NCBI GenBank assembly: GCA_917880885.1
Contig: OU862920.1
Location: 186,001 to 250,000, forward strand
Source of the DNA: Limnephilus marmoratus
Taxonomy: Eukaryota > Arthropoda > Insecta > Trichoptera > Limnephilidae
Reading direction: 5' to 3'
Length of the DNA: 64,000 bases
The notes beneath the pieces are model-generated. The model made no database searches, was not told where the DNA came from, and saw only the letters and a program-made list of their open reading frames with translations. The position numbers were made by a program, and so were the translations under genes. Positions 38,850 to 50,396 of this stretch are shown in pieces (position 1 is the first letter of the stretch; each line of letters begins with the position of its first letter).

Positions 38850-39931
38850 AATCATATAATGCTGCCCCTCTTTCTTACATACTAAATGTGAATAGTCGAA
38901 CACATTAAATAACAGTTACTAGGTTTTAAACTTTTTTTTATTATATTTTATATTATTTCTGTTCTTTTTATTTTCTCTTTTTATTTGATCAATTTTCTTT
39001 CTTTTTTGTACAAATCATGTTCCATTTGTTTATACCCATATTAATTTGACTGTCCTAAAACGGGAATACTCCTAGTTGGGCAGTCAAAAAAAATTAATGA
39101 ATTATGTATATACATGTATAATCTTGTACTAAATAAACAAATAAAATATAACAAATATAACATTAAATGTCAAACGGTGAACGTACATATGTCTCTGCAC
39201 CCCTCCAAAGGAAAAATACAATAATAATAAATCTCTGAAATGAAACGCATTTTTTACGTAAGTTCAATTAAGGACCTATGTCATCTTAGGGGATGCTGTG
39301 TGGAGGGTCTTTTTAAGGAAGGGTAGGAAAGGAAGTTCTGGGAAGGAAAAAGACATGAGGGGTGGGTAGGAATCTGGAGGTTAGTGTATCGAGTGAACTC
39401 CTGCGGTGCAAGGCCTTTGTCTTGACCGGAATTGACCTTTTACCTTGACCTTTCCAGCCGGACTTTTTTGATCCATTGGTCGAGAGAATCCGGCTGGAAA
39501 GGTCAAAAGGCCTCCCTCAACCAGTCTCTCCCGATCCGGCCCCCCACGCAGCAGGTGGGCAGAAGCATCCACCACCAAGACCCGCACAAAGTAACCCCAT
39601 GAACCGGGCACCCCTGCTAAATCACCAAACGTAGCGAACCTCTTGGGGTGACCAATGGCAGAGGTGTTGGTTATCCAATAAATGGTTCCCGGGGCGGCGG
39701 CACCAGTACCCGCTTCCTTTAAAAAATTCCCGTAAGTAAGTGGAAAAGTAAGCAAATCCCAAAAAATATAAATCCTTACACAACGCCATATCTGATACTG
39801 ACAAAAACAAAACACGGACAGTTGGGCATCGATAATTGCTTCATTGTGTAATTTTTAATTTAATAAAAAAACTTAATTTAATTCAACAGTTATTGATTCT
39901 GAGGCGTTACGAAGTTCGTCGGGTCAGCTAG
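38850..39931 (+). mobile_element. Helitron-family copy broken by insertions
   Basis: The 3' end CGAAGTTCGTCGGGTCAG-CTAG is at 39931, followed by T. It matches 27392-27850 inverted, but is split by about 0.25 kb near 38900-39160 and by the dispersed repeat at 39269-39728. Confidence 0.6.
39269..39728. repeat. Dispersed retroposon-like repeat, copy 3 (longest)
   Basis: It inserts in the Helitron copy. It shares GGGATGCTGTGTGGAGGG with the others and extends through an internal inverted repeat, CCGGCTGGAAAGGTCAAAAG, with its complement. It goes on to GGTTCGCTACGTTTGGTGAT on the minus strand. The 144-codon ORF across it is not supported by any family resemblance. Confidence 0.75.
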
Positions 39932-39934
39932 TTA

Positions 39935-40680
39935 TATATAGAAACCATCACGGGCATACACACATCAAATCCCCAAAGTTTCATCGCAATCAGATGAATG
40001 GTTAGTAACGCATAATTTCAAGATTCCAGAACTCACTATTATATACAGAAACCATCTTAGGCATGCGCACATCAAATCCCCAAAGTTTCATCGCAATTGA
40101 ATGAGTGGTTAGTAACGCCTAATTTCATGATGCCAGAACTCATTATTTATATAGAAACCATCTTAGGCATGCGCACATCAAATCCCCAAAGTGTCATCGC
40201 AATCGGATGAACGGTTGGCGATGCATAATTTCATGATGCCAGAACTCATTATTTATATAGAAACCATCTTAGGCATGCGCACATCAAATCCCCAAAGTTT
40301 CATCGCAATCAGATGAATGGTTAGTAACGCATAATTTCAAGATTCCAGAACTCACTATTATATACAGAAACCATCTTAGGCATGCGCACATCAAATCCCC
40401 AAAGTTTCATCGCAATTGAATGAGTGGTTAGTAACGCCTAATTTCATTATGCCAGAACTCACTATTGTATATTTGTATACTTCTATCATCTCAGGCATGC
40501 GCACATCAAATCCCCAAAGTGTCATCGCAATCGGATGAACGGTTGGCGATGCATAATTTCATGATGCCAGAACTCATTATGTATATAGAAACCATCGCGG
40601 GCATGCGCACATAAAATCCCCAAAGTTTCATCGCAATTGGATGAATGGTTTAGCAACGCATAACGGACATACAAACATTT
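39935..40680. repeat. About 106-bp tandem array (7 copies) of a Helitron internal unit
   Basis: GAAACCATC-type starts occur at 39941, 40048, 40154, 40260, 40367, about 40483 and 40588. Each unit has GGCATGCGCACATCAAATCC and CATCGCAATCGGATGAACGG. It ends in (TA)n and (GATA)n. The same unit is single or double at 19.4 and 38.0 kb. Confidence 0.95.
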
Positions 40681-40739
40681 TTAGATTTTTATATATATAT
40701 ATATATAGAAGATAGATAGATAGATATAATATGGTTTAT

Positions 40740-41440
40740 CGTATCGGTGATTCAATCCTATTTGTATGCCTTTCTTGAAAGAATTGAGTTGGAGCATGAG
40801 TTAGAACGGACAAAACTATTTATATGTCGATCGTCCAGTTGATTACTCACATATCGGCAATATTCAAGTGCTCGCCATAAATCAAAAACAAATATTATTT
40901 ACGAATGTCTGGGTTTTAAATATTAAATATGCTATAAAATAACACCGGAAAGCATAATGGTCTAGTACATTAGTATGACATTTGAAATTTCCTACTTATA
41001 ACCAGTCAACAACAATTTTTTTGTTTGTTTTACTACAAGTTTTTGTGCATTACAATAGATGTTGGTGGTGTTTATGAGTAATCTGAGTATTGTACCAGAT
41101 AGAGGGTACACTTTTACATAAGTATATGTAACTAAATACTCAACTCAAATTTCGATGTCTAACTAATCAACTTGACGATCGATATAATGTTTCGAATGTA
41201 TGGGTGCAAATCTACTTATATTGAGTGCAAATTAATAATTCATCTTAATATTTTAAAAAATAACTCTCAAAAAGCATATTTTCCTAAAATAATTAAATTA
41301 GAGCCATCTATGAATGAGCAGTTTATGAATAATTTTCAAGGCGAAGCTCCGAAATTGAAAATAAATAATTCATTTTTGATGCTTTGTAAATGAAAGCTAT
41401 TCCTACCGTTTCGTTTTAGTAGAATTAGAATAAAATTATT
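40740..41440. other. Intergenic, nothing recognised
   Basis: The 60-bp stretch near 41080-41140 (ACCAGATAGAGGGTACACTT) occurs inverted near 60735. Otherwise unremarkable. Confidence 0.4.
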
Positions 41441-41730
41441 AATCTCTATGTATAAAAATGAACATTTCTTTGTTTGTCCCGTATGCGTTCCTATACCATT
41501 CATCCGATTACAATGAAACTTTGGCAATTTGCATACCTTCTGAAATTTAATGAACAAATTATTTAAAGTAGATTAAATTGTAATGTATTTGATCAGGTAA
41601 CCATTCTCTTTTTACTGGAATTTTTTTTTAATGTATTATAATTTTTTTCTGTCACTTTGTTATTTTTTTAGAAACATGTGTGCTATGTTTATCACAACAG
41701 TGGTATTAGAAATTACAATTTATAGACTAA

Positions 41731-42874
41731 TAGCTGACCCGGCCACGCGTTGCTGTGGCTAATAAAACACTTTGTAAAACCAACCTTTGTAACCACCGCC
41801 ATCTTTGAGTTTATCGCGAAGAGACAGACAGATGCCGCGGAGGACTTTAATTTATAATACGTAGAGATGGTGTGAAAGATTATAATAATGTGAATGAAAT
41901 GCTTGGGGTAACTAACGTATTTAAGTTAATAAGGATTAATACTGTATCCGTCTAAATAGCTTTCCAATTATCCCATTGTACGTGACCATTTTTTTAGAAG
42001 ATAGAATGGGTATAGTAAGCTATCCGTAAAAGATTGATGTATGCCATCGCGGACTTTTTTTGTAGATCTATGAAAGAGGAATATCCCAGCATGCATTGTT
42101 TTGTTATATCTCAAAGGGATTAGGCAGTGTTTTTAATGAAATCTCCCAGGCGACTTGACTTTTTCCGACACTTCTAATAATTATCATTACGTTTCAACCA
42201 ATTTACACAAATCCTTGACAAATTAAGTACCTAAACCTTCCTCACGAAATACTCTATCTATTGTGAAAACCGCATGAAAATCCGTGTTTCATAACGCCGA
42301 TGGATTTCTTTCGTTTTGTGCTCCGATTGTCATACGAGATCGGCAGGAACCCAGACTTGGGAATTCCGCACAATAAGGGTGCCTGACTACACGGTCAACA
42401 AGTGACAAGCGCTTTATCGTCAACAAGTCAGTCCGTTGCTAACCACCAATCGTATAGTGACATTTCGCACCGAGCCGAAGTGTTATTCATCATATCGTCA
42501 CATAAAGTATAAATCCTACCGTATTCTTTCGTATATTTTGTGTGAACTCGTGACTCAAACTTTACCGAAGTTCTAACAATCAAATAGAACACTATCGAGC
42601 GCTCATGGACATCTATGACTGTCACCAAGCCAGAAGACAACTACCGTGAGTACCACTTAATTGTGATATACCTTTCTTGTTTGGTGGTTGGGCATAACTC
42701 AGCGAAATCCATTAGCGTCTTAGCAAGGGTATCCGCAAGGTTACTCTCATCCCCATGCCCCGTGCATGAATAATCCGTTTAGTAGTTTTCGAATTTATCG
42801 CGAACAGACAGACAGATGGACAGACAGACGGCGCGGGGGACTTTAATTTATAATATGTAGAGAAGATAGAGAAG
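41731..42874 (-). mobile_element. Helitron, inverted copy of the 21.2-22.0 kb composite
   Basis: The minus-strand 3' end is GGCCGGGTCAGCTA at 41731 and the 5' end lies near 42874 (TCTCTACATATTATAAATT). It carries an extra 485 bp at 42285-42769. It has landed inside the Rep gene of an autonomous Helitron, in the same orientation. Confidence 0.75.
42285..42769 (+). other. Foreign segment inside Helitron, possible captured exon
   Basis: Compared with the copy at 21.3 kb, the Helitron is interrupted between two CATGAA-AATCCG sequences. The insert has inverted ACGCCGATGGATTTC / GAAATCCATTAGCGT ends and a leader-like centre with ATGGACATCTATGACTGTCA followed by a consensus donor CTACC|GTGAGT at about 42650. 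Either a small transposon or a captured gene fragment. Confidence 0.4.
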
Positions 42875-43379
42875 ATGTTAGCCAAGAAGTGTTTAGAGTC
42901 ATTTCCCACCCCAGAAACTAATGAGCGTAATGGATCTGGTGGTGGGACCAATTGTGGCAATTTTACTTTACCACCAGCACAACATAATCCAGGTGATTCG
43001 CCGTTGTATTTTAACGCTTTATAACATTGACAAATGATTGTCATTTCCACGATTATCACGGATTTGTCGGCACAAAATTCTACTTCCGGATCGTAGTGGA
43101 ATGCTACTCGTTCCAGGTTCACAGGAGCACTGCTTCTGCGGTATCGCTCGATTTCATTGCATCGTGCTCGCTGTTGTTGTGTTTGGTGTGCCCGAGCTCG
43201 TTCCATTCTAAGCCTGTCTACTTCATTATTATTCACTGTAGAACGCAAATCTACCATACCAATACGAATGTTATCATTATCTGCTCTCGCTGGTCATCAG
43301 TGCGGTTTGCACGTGAGGTAGCTCGTCGCCCATTTGATTGACTTCGACGACCTATGTCAGCTCGTCTTTTCCTTGGCAT
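42875..43379 (-). pseudogene. Helitron Rep/helicase N-terminal fragment
   Basis: It starts MPRKRRADIGRRSQ and shifts frame once near 43290. It then runs RARAHQTQQQRARCNEIERY, AFHYDPEVEFCADKSV, CQCYKALKYNGESPGLCCAG, GKVKLPQLVPPP and SKHFLANI. These are the conserved N-terminal zinc-finger-like motifs of animal Helitron proteins, which nick DNA by rolling-circle HUH chemistry and unwind it. The HUH nuclease and helicase are missing here, so the product cannot transpose anything. Confidence 0.85.
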
Positions 43380-43537
43380 ATTAAAGTAAATAAAGTTCTC
43401 ACGCACTGACAAACTGATGATAGAAGATTTTAAATGGTAACAGAATGACAGGTAACGTTTGACAGACGACTGAAATATGACAATCAGAATTTTTTTTTTG
43501 CATTCCAATTCTAAATTACGTTGTGCTTCTGAAAGTA

Positions 43538-44737
43538 CAGTTTGGCAAGAAAGTGTAGAAAATAAATGATGGCGCTGCGATCGTTTTCTAGTTTTAAATG
43601 GCAACACCAAGATGGCTCATAAGACAAAGAACGTATGTTTTTAGAAAACACTTCTGGCAAAATGCATATTTCATAGCGTATTTGTATTTTCAAAAAATTT
43701 GCACAAAAAACTGTAATTTAATAGAAGCAAAATAAAACAAAACAAGTTTTAAGTGGGCGTTTATTCCGATATAAAAACGTAGGTACTTAAAAATTTAAGT
43801 CTATTAATTCAACACCCGACATGTAATTATTGTCTTCGTCCTCGTGTGATTCTTCTTCTTCCGTATCTTTATCTTCATCTAAACGCAGTTCATCGATATC
43901 ATCATATATATTACTGCCTCATGCATAATATTCTGCATCAATTTTCATCACGTGTTTGCAACAATTTTTCCAATCATCAGCACTTATGCTATTACATATT
44001 ATTATTATTATGCCCATTTTTCGTTTTCCCGGTGTTTCAAATTTTCCATCTGCCTTTTCCCCTTCCTTGACAATTCGTCTTACCGTTGATTCAGATTTAC
44101 CTGTGTGTGAAAAATCATTAAAATTATTATTATAGAAGGGAGTTTTAAAAACACACACTAGATAATATTCACTTGGAAAGAAAGAAAGAGAAAACGAGAA
44201 AAGGTAACTTTTCTACGAGTTTAATATATTTTTTTTTATTGAGTTATTCCCTTTTTCCTGTGGCCGCATATTAACTGTCAAAATGAAGTGTCAAAATCAG
44301 ATTTTTTTACCATAACCTCAAATCAGATTGTAATGGTTATTATCGCTCGAAAATTGGCATAAATCTTGTAATACTAATGCAATTTATTAAACAAACTATA
44401 CTACGTACCAGTCATTTCTGCAGTTCGTTTGCAAACATCTTCTAAATTAAAAAGAAGCTTCTTCGCGTGACACTCGGCTAGGCAGCGTTGAAAAACGCAG
44501 AATATAACCCCTCTTGTATCACTATGTAATAATTTATTCATTTTAATTAAATTCAGGCAAACAATGAATAAAAATATTATCAAATCAGCGATATTCTACT
44601 CAGATTTAAAACAATAAATCAACCGTAACACGCGATAATTTGACAGCCATAGGAAACGTCATATAATTCGGTGTTGCCATAGTAATGAACACGTTTAGTT
44701 CCAATTGAATTAATTTCTACACTTTCTTGCCAAACTA
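43538..44737 (-). mobile_element. IS630/Tc1-like element (1.2 kb), internally deleted
   Basis: The ends CAGTTTGGCAAGAAAGTG and complement of TAGTTTGGCAAGAAAGTG are flanked by TA on both sides (43536-43537, 44738-44739), the Tc1/mariner target. The transposase is reduced to N- and C-terminal parts. Inserted in the leader of the Helitron. Confidence 0.8.
43800..44541 (-). pseudogene. Deleted Tc1/IS630-like transposase gene
   Basis: A first exon starting MNKLLHSDTRGVIF and ending KRTAEMT (donor gtacgt near 44407) joins in phase to a second exon (acceptor cacacag near 44104) with GKSESTVRRIVKEGEKADG, a helix-turn-helix. After KFETPGKRK the sequence jumps to DDWKNCCKHVMKIDAEYY and an acidic tail ending YMSGVELIDLNF. 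That acidic end is typical of this DDE_3-type family, so the whole catalytic domain is missing. One stop also lies before the acidic tail. Confidence 0.65.
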
Positions 44738-45041
44738 TAGGTAGAACAGTAGAACTGTTTATATGAGAAAATGAAATTGTTGTTTTCTCTATCTTCATCA
44801 CAATTTTTCCATATTATCTCACCGTTTAAACCTTCCCTCGACTACGACAAACACTTCAAAACCAAAATCACCTAAATCGAGTTTTAGCGAGACTAACGAA
44901 CAGCAATTGATTTTTATATATAAGATTTATTTATTTGTAAAACGAGACAGATCGTGAAAATATATTATTAGAGGTAGCATAGGTACTATATGTTAACGAT
45001 TTGTAAAGTAGCATGCTTCAAAATAAATAACATTTTACTCG

Positions 45042-46703
45042 AGTTAACTTTTGATGTCCGTGTGGTGTTAAAAAAATATACTTGTGGATAAATTATCCTT
45101 TATTTTTTTATTTATTTTATTTATTTGTTTGTTTACGCCTTGATGGCTTTTACATGTAAAATAAATTGTACAGGAGCATTATAACAAGTACGCAGTATCA
45201 TAAGTATTAGTACATAAAATGATAAACAGAGCTAGAAAGATATAAGTAGGCCTAACATAAGTAGGTATCAGTATTCGAGTAATTGTTTACAAAAGCAGTT
45301 CAACCAGCGGATTCGTATTTGGCATAAATATACAAACCACCCACGTATTTGGGCTCATGCTACATTAGATACAATAATTATTGTCACAATATCACACAAA
45401 ATGTGATTCCAAATATACTCGAAGCATACCGGTATTGCAGTGGTGTAAAACATTTTTAACGATTAATATAAAATTTTCTTGTAATTAATTTTTTTTGTTG
45501 TTTATTTATTTTTTTAAAATTTTTTTTTTTTTTTTTGCTATCATAAATGAACGTATATTTGTTATTATTATAAAAAATAAAAAATAAAATAAAGGTAAAC
45601 AGTAATTACATATATAAATAAGTAAGTAGGTACAATGAATGTAGTTATCATGAATGTAGTTACAGAGCAGTGAGTATTAAGTTTGTTACTATTAACTATG
45701 TGATACATTTAAAGATTTCTACGTTAGTTTGTTATTATCAGGAAAAAAGAAAATAAAAGGTTCACAGCAATTACATATATGTATAAAGAAGTAAGTAGGT
45801 ACAATGAAAGTAGTTACAGAGCAATGGGTATTAAATTTGTTACTGTTAACAATCTGTATCATTTAAGGATTTTTGCATCTGCATACATATATGCTTTTTG
45901 AAGGAAGCGATGTTTTTATAAAAAAATATATCGACAGAGCAAGTTTCATTACCCACACGATGCAATCTCTGAAGACAAGAGTTAAACATAAAATTAGTGC
46001 GAGAAGCAACTACGTTAAATGGAGCATGGAGTCTGGTGTTGTAATTGTTAGGTACTTGATAATTTATCATGTTCACAAGTTCAGGGCTATCCAAATATCC
46101 GTTGATAATTTTAAATAACAATAAAACATCACAGATTTATAAAACATCACAGATTTTGTTTAATTACACAATACAACTTAAAATAAGTACAATTTCAAAG
46201 GGAACTATTATGTGAGCAATACAACAAGCAAGTGCTTGGATTCAATGCACAAAATAGATTAACTAATAGAAGTAAGAGTCGGGGTTTATATAGTCCCGGC
46301 TGGTGTGGTGGAGGGGGCGTCGTCTTCCTATTTTCGGTGCTGCATGTCAAGGGGTCAATATGTCATCCTGATAATGGGGTTGTTGTCCCGATGCACGTGA
46401 ATACGTGGGGTTTCGTAATCCAGTCTTTTATTTTGGGACTGTTCGGCGTGAGGGCTGCGTGTTGTTTTAAGTACATCCAAATGTTCGTTGGTTTGTCTAT
46501 TAATGGTTTTCTTCGAGTTGGTATGTCGATTAAGGGATAGTGATTAGAGTATATCATCCCGGTAATGGTCCTCGGCTGGATGCAGCTGTTATCAATAAAC
46601 ATGTAGGGTTTATTAGTTTATTTTTAGGCAAGATGAAGTGCCGGTTGCAATGGGCGTACTGCGATGTCTTCTTGTAGGTGGGGGTCGTTTAGGGTGGTTA
46701 ACT
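45042..46703 (-). repeat. Errantivirus 3' LTR, split by a LINE
   Basis: The parts 46703-46158 and 45104-45042 together equal the 5' LTR. A C-rich run at 46705-46712 just inside is the polypurine tract (minus strand). Confidence 0.9.
45105..46157 (-). mobile_element. 5'-truncated Jockey-type LINE in the LTR
   Basis: The insertion is exactly delimited by comparing the two LTRs. The T-rich left end is the poly(A) tail on the minus strand. An ORF at 46121-45846 (LFKIINGYLDSPELVNMINY) is the C-terminal end of a Jockey/CR1-type ORF2. ATAAAACATCACAGATT is repeated at the right edge. Confidence 0.85.
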
Positions 46704-47940
46704 CTCCCCCCCTAAAATTGAAACTCCTTCGCGCTGTGAAGAGTTTATATCTTCTCCAAAGGATATATCCGATGGCCGTAATTATCAGGCAGCTGGTAAG
46801 TGTTAGGTGTATAGTTCCTTCAAATCCCGTCGTAGTGGTAGGGATATCGAGTTCTCTGCGTGGTTCTTGTATTTCGTCAACATGTAGGATGGGTAGTTTT
46901 AGTACATGTAATTCTTCCTTCGAATATGTAATGAGTAATGTTTCTTGGTTAACGATTCTTCCCATAGTGAAAGTCCTTCCTTGTATACTGCACTCGTCGT
47001 TTGTTACAAGTACAGATTTGGAAATTACTATATTCTGTTGATGTTGAGGGCATTGTGCTTTTAATGCTGTTGGTTCGTTGCGAAATAGATACATCATGTT
47101 ATCTCCGATGACGTGTGTATATTCTTCTGGGCAAATAATCTGGCGTAGACTGCAGTTCTGTTCGCTGTGGTTTTCTAGTACGGTAGTTGTGCAGTCATCG
47201 ATGGAGTTGAGTTCTTTGTTGCATATGCTGAGGCTGTCTGTAATAACTTGGCACTTGTGTGCGTTATACATCTGCTTTCCATCTCTCAATAATCGTCTCG
47301 GTAGGAGGTGGGGTTGGAAACATTTATTGTTAGTTTTGGAGATGATGGGAATTATTTCGTTATACATATAGACGGTGCGTTCTACTAAAGTTAGAGAGAG
47401 AATAAAGTGCAAAGTTTGTTTAACTTTAATGAATTTAACTTGCAAAAAGCGTTGAATAATATCAAAATCTTTAGAAGGTAGCTGTTCAGGATTTACATGT
47501 GAAATAGATTCCATAAATACCTTTGGTTTTATAATGCTAGGGTGGTACATTCCATGAGAGGCAAACGTGATAGCTTCTGTAATTCTAGTAATTAATTCGG
47601 TGATAGTTTCCGTCTGATAAATTAAATGTGTAATCAACAAGTCTGTCTTATCTTCATAATGATCATGGCTCATTTGTGACCAGAGTACCATTTGGTTATG
47701 TGAAATATTTTTTAGTTTACCGTAATAATCCTCTAATGATCTTGAACTCAACGAGATTCTCTTTTCATTAATATTTTGGTTAGTTTCAATTCGTTGCACT
47801 AATTTATCTAAATCATTATCATCTAAGTTTCCCGTAATCCCTTTAATTATTGTACCGAGTCCGTTTATTAGGCCTCTTTTATATCTATTTACAACTAAAT
47901 TGTCAATTATCTGATTATTATGATCTATTAAATATTTCAA
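46624..47940 (-). pseudogene. env: Errantivirus Env (baculovirus F-like), 5' truncated
   Basis: The frame is open for 438 codons and extends a little above 47940. It has a furin-type site (VVNRYKRG) followed by a fusion-peptide-like segment (LINGLGTIIKGITG), Cys-rich ectodomain, a transmembrane segment near the C-terminus (LTSCLIITAIGYILW) and a cytoplasmic tail ending in the 3' LTR. This is the F1 part of an F-type fusion glycoprotein. Signal peptide and most of the F2 part are missing, removed with the integrase core, so it is not expected to function. Confidence 0.85.
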
Positions 47941-48040
47941 ACGTTCTAATCCTGTATGTGGTAAAGTTACATTGTTACTTTTTATAAATTTATCATAGTT
48001 AATTCCTAGTTGTTGCGATTCTCAATAAGTTTAGTTAAAT

Positions 48041-48640
48041 CTAGGGTATGAGTGATGTGCCACTGTCCTTCGACGGCTCGTGCCTTTCGTATTTAGAATT
48101 TTGACATATTATACACGTTTTTAAAAAATCTTTTATTTTTGTCCGCATATTATTAAAATAGTGCGTCCGTTTTATTTTACTGAGTAGGGCATCTAGACCC
48201 ATGTGACGCTGGTTCTCGACATGCGTCGAACGAATTATCTCCTTTTGTTCTTCTAATTTTATGGGTTCAATCTTAACATTTGTAAAACGTATTAATTTTA
48301 ATGAGTTCTTATCAATATTTTTTCTATAACATTTGCTTAAACACTCATATAATCTATCGTTATTTATAATTACTGCATATTTATCTTTATCTAAACATGT
48401 TTTAATCAATTTTAAAAATATTGCTTCTGCATTTTCTAAAGGGATACACCATACAAGGTCCGTACCTTTTTCCTTAGCTCTCAAACTATGCTTCTCAATA
48501 TCGCTTAGTTCAATAAAAATCCTATTCATACGCGGGGGTGGGTGTTCGTTACGAATTGGGATTCCACCCTCGTGGTCATCCACATTGCTATGCACGGTGT
48601 CAGCGACACTCTGGGCACCCGAGGTGGCTTCTACTCGTAA
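48041..48640 (-). pseudogene. pol: Errantivirus pol remnant: linker and integrase zinc domain
   Basis: After the first residues of RT the sequence jumps to a segment normally found between RNase H and integrase. It then reaches the H-H-C-C zinc domain (HVENQRHMGL, CIICQNSKYERH). RT, RNase H and the integrase catalytic core are deleted. The frame ends SLIP and stops. Confidence 0.8.
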
Positions 48641-48705
48641 TGAATCATGCTCCTCACCGTCCTCACTATAATGAATCTCTATTTTTCTCCAATAACTCAT
48701 CAAGT

Positions 48706-48993
48706 TTACTCATATCCATTACATGGAACAACTGAACTTGTCTGGTTGGAGTTTTTTAAAATATTATTACAGTTATTTAAAATTAATGTTGCATTCATTA
48801 ATTTCAACATATCTATCCCCATTAACACATCGTATTTGTGGGAAAAGTCAAAAATATAAAAACGCATATCAGCATTATTATTGCCGAATACTCGTTTCCA
48901 AAATGGAGTCACGACGACACCTCTATGGGTGGTCGTAGAGTGTGCTGTTTGTACAGTGAACTCTTCATTTATATATCTACAGTCACGAAACAA
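48706..48993 (-). pseudogene. pol: Errantivirus protease remnant
   Basis: It keeps the C-terminal half of a retropepsin (VLMGIDMLKLMNATL, the conserved G-x-D-x-L) and enters the first residues of RT (DELLEKNRDSL in the next frame), then stops. The active-site DSG-type motif lies outside this open stretch. Confidence 0.65.
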
Positions 48994-49111
48994 TTTATTA
49001 TATACATTTTTTATTCATGAATGATTTGGAGCTTCCCGTATCAATCAGAATTTTTTATATTTAATGGCGCTACTACATATGGTAGACCATTATTAATATG
49101 GTTCAGGTGGA

Positions 49112-50101
49112 TTAGGTTTCTCGGGGAGTTTCTTGGTCTTCCCAAAAATCCGGCCGTTCCTGACCATTCTCGTCGGTATAAAATAGCTCCTGTGCCGTAC
49201 GTCCATTGCCGAGGTCGATGACCGGGCCTTTAGGAGGTCGGGGCATTGGGGCCGTTCTCATACTGACATCACCGGAACGCGCATGATGCGTATTAAAATT
49301 ATTATTATTATTTCCTTGCCACGGGCGGTTTTGTCCGTACTTATGCGTTTGGTTATTATTATTCCACGGTTTATTATTATAATTGTTAAGGTGATTATGA
49401 TTATTATGATTAAAGTTATTATGAGGTTTGAACGAATTTTGCGTTTGTGGTGGAAAAAAGTTAGGGCGAGTAAAAGGTTTATTTGATTGGTTTTGTCCTG
49501 GCCGCATGAAATTAGATGGTCCTGCTTGTGGAAACACAAGGTTTTGTTTAGACCGTTGATGGAGCTCGCCATGAGCCTCCAGCATTCTTATTTCCGTGCA
49601 CAGGGCATCATAATTTTTGGTTAAGTTTGCGCATTTAATGTGCGTTGGCATTAGATTCAACAATGTATTTCTTGCTGTATCTTTGTATGGTTCCATCAAT
49701 ATGTGGGCACTAGGTCCTCCATATTGATCAGAAATTTTTATTTTAATTGAAAAAAGAATTTGATTGATTTCGTGGATCGTTGAGGAGAAATCCTTTTGAC
49801 CGCGGTTGAAGTTGATTAGTTCGGTTTGCAATAATGTAACAGACTTATTGTCCCCACATTCGTTTTTCAGCGTTTCTAATATGGTTTCAATATTGTTATC
49901 ATGATCGCACATGAGAATTACGTGAAGTGCTTTGCCACGTAATCTTGAGATTATTTTCTCAACATTGCTTGGTGTATTGCCGTTTCTAGTAATGAACCCC
50001 CTGGCTGATTTTATGAATAAGTTGATGTCTTGGGGAGAGCCACTATACTCCAATATCGACTCTGCGTATTGGGGAGCGGGTCTCTCATTTGGCTGTGCCA
50101 T
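49112..50101 (-). CDS. gag: Errantivirus Gag
   Basis: 329 aa from MAQPNERPAPQYAE. The N-terminal part is the helical capsid-like region of gypsy Gag (LRGKALHVILMCDHD, LLQTELINFNRGQKDFSSTI). The C-terminal third is Asn/Pro/Gln-rich with no CCHC knuckle, as in errantiviruses. It is open over its full length. The frame extends upstream to 50233, but the Met at 50101 aligns with the expected start. It would assemble particles, but without a pol there is nothing to copy the genome. Confidence 0.85.
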   Translation of the reverse strand: MAQPNERPAPQYAESILEYSGSPQDINLFIKSARGFITRNGNTPSNVEKIISRLRGKALHVILMCDHDNNIETILETLKNECGDNKSVTLLQTELINFNRGQKDFSSTIHEINQILFSIKIKISDQYGGPSAHILMEPYKDTARNTLLNLMPTHIKCANLTKNYDALCTEIRMLEAHGELHQRSKQNLVFPQAGPSNFMRPGQNQSNKPFTRPNFFPPQTQNSFKPHNNFNHNNHNHLNNYNNKPWNNNNQTHKYGQNRPWQGNNNNNFNTHHARSGDVSMRTAPMPRPPKGPVIDLGNGRTAQELFYTDENGQERPDFWEDQETPRET

Positions 50102-50396
50102 TTTTTCAAAAAGGTAAAAAAAAAAAAAAAAAATAGAAATATACAAAGTGACTTTAAAAAAATTTAGTTTTCTCTCTAACCTTTTGGATAAGGTAGGGAA
50201 GGGATCTATCGTACGTATGGGATAGACGATCAATTGAAAAATGTACTCACAGAAGTATTGATGCGACGATCTTCATTGCCAAGTTAACGAATTTTTTGGT
50301 GTGTGGTCCTTTCGCGTTGAGATATTAAAATATCTAGGGAGTCCTAGTTTTGGCCAATTTTCAGACTTCCTCGAATTGACCCACGTGCTGGGCGCC

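Larger units (their letters stand above)
42875..44925 (-). mobile_element. 5' part of an autonomous Helitron
   Basis: The 5' terminus TCTTATATATAAAAATC is at 44925, preceded by host A. The leader is interrupted by a Tc1-like element (43538-44737). The Rep ORF starts at 43379 and is cut off at 42875 by another Helitron. The helicase and 3' end are absent. Confidence 0.7.

Noticed and set aside
39381..39815. 144-codon ORF
   Set aside because: Crosses the junction of a dispersed repeat with a Helitron; no family resemblance.
39941..40680. CRISPR-like regular repeats
   Set aside because: Whole unit is repeated without unique spacers, and the genome is an animal's; it is a tandem array.
46232..46540. 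102-codon ORF, repeated at 50605-50835
   Set aside because: Lies in both LTRs of the errantivirus and is antisense to it.
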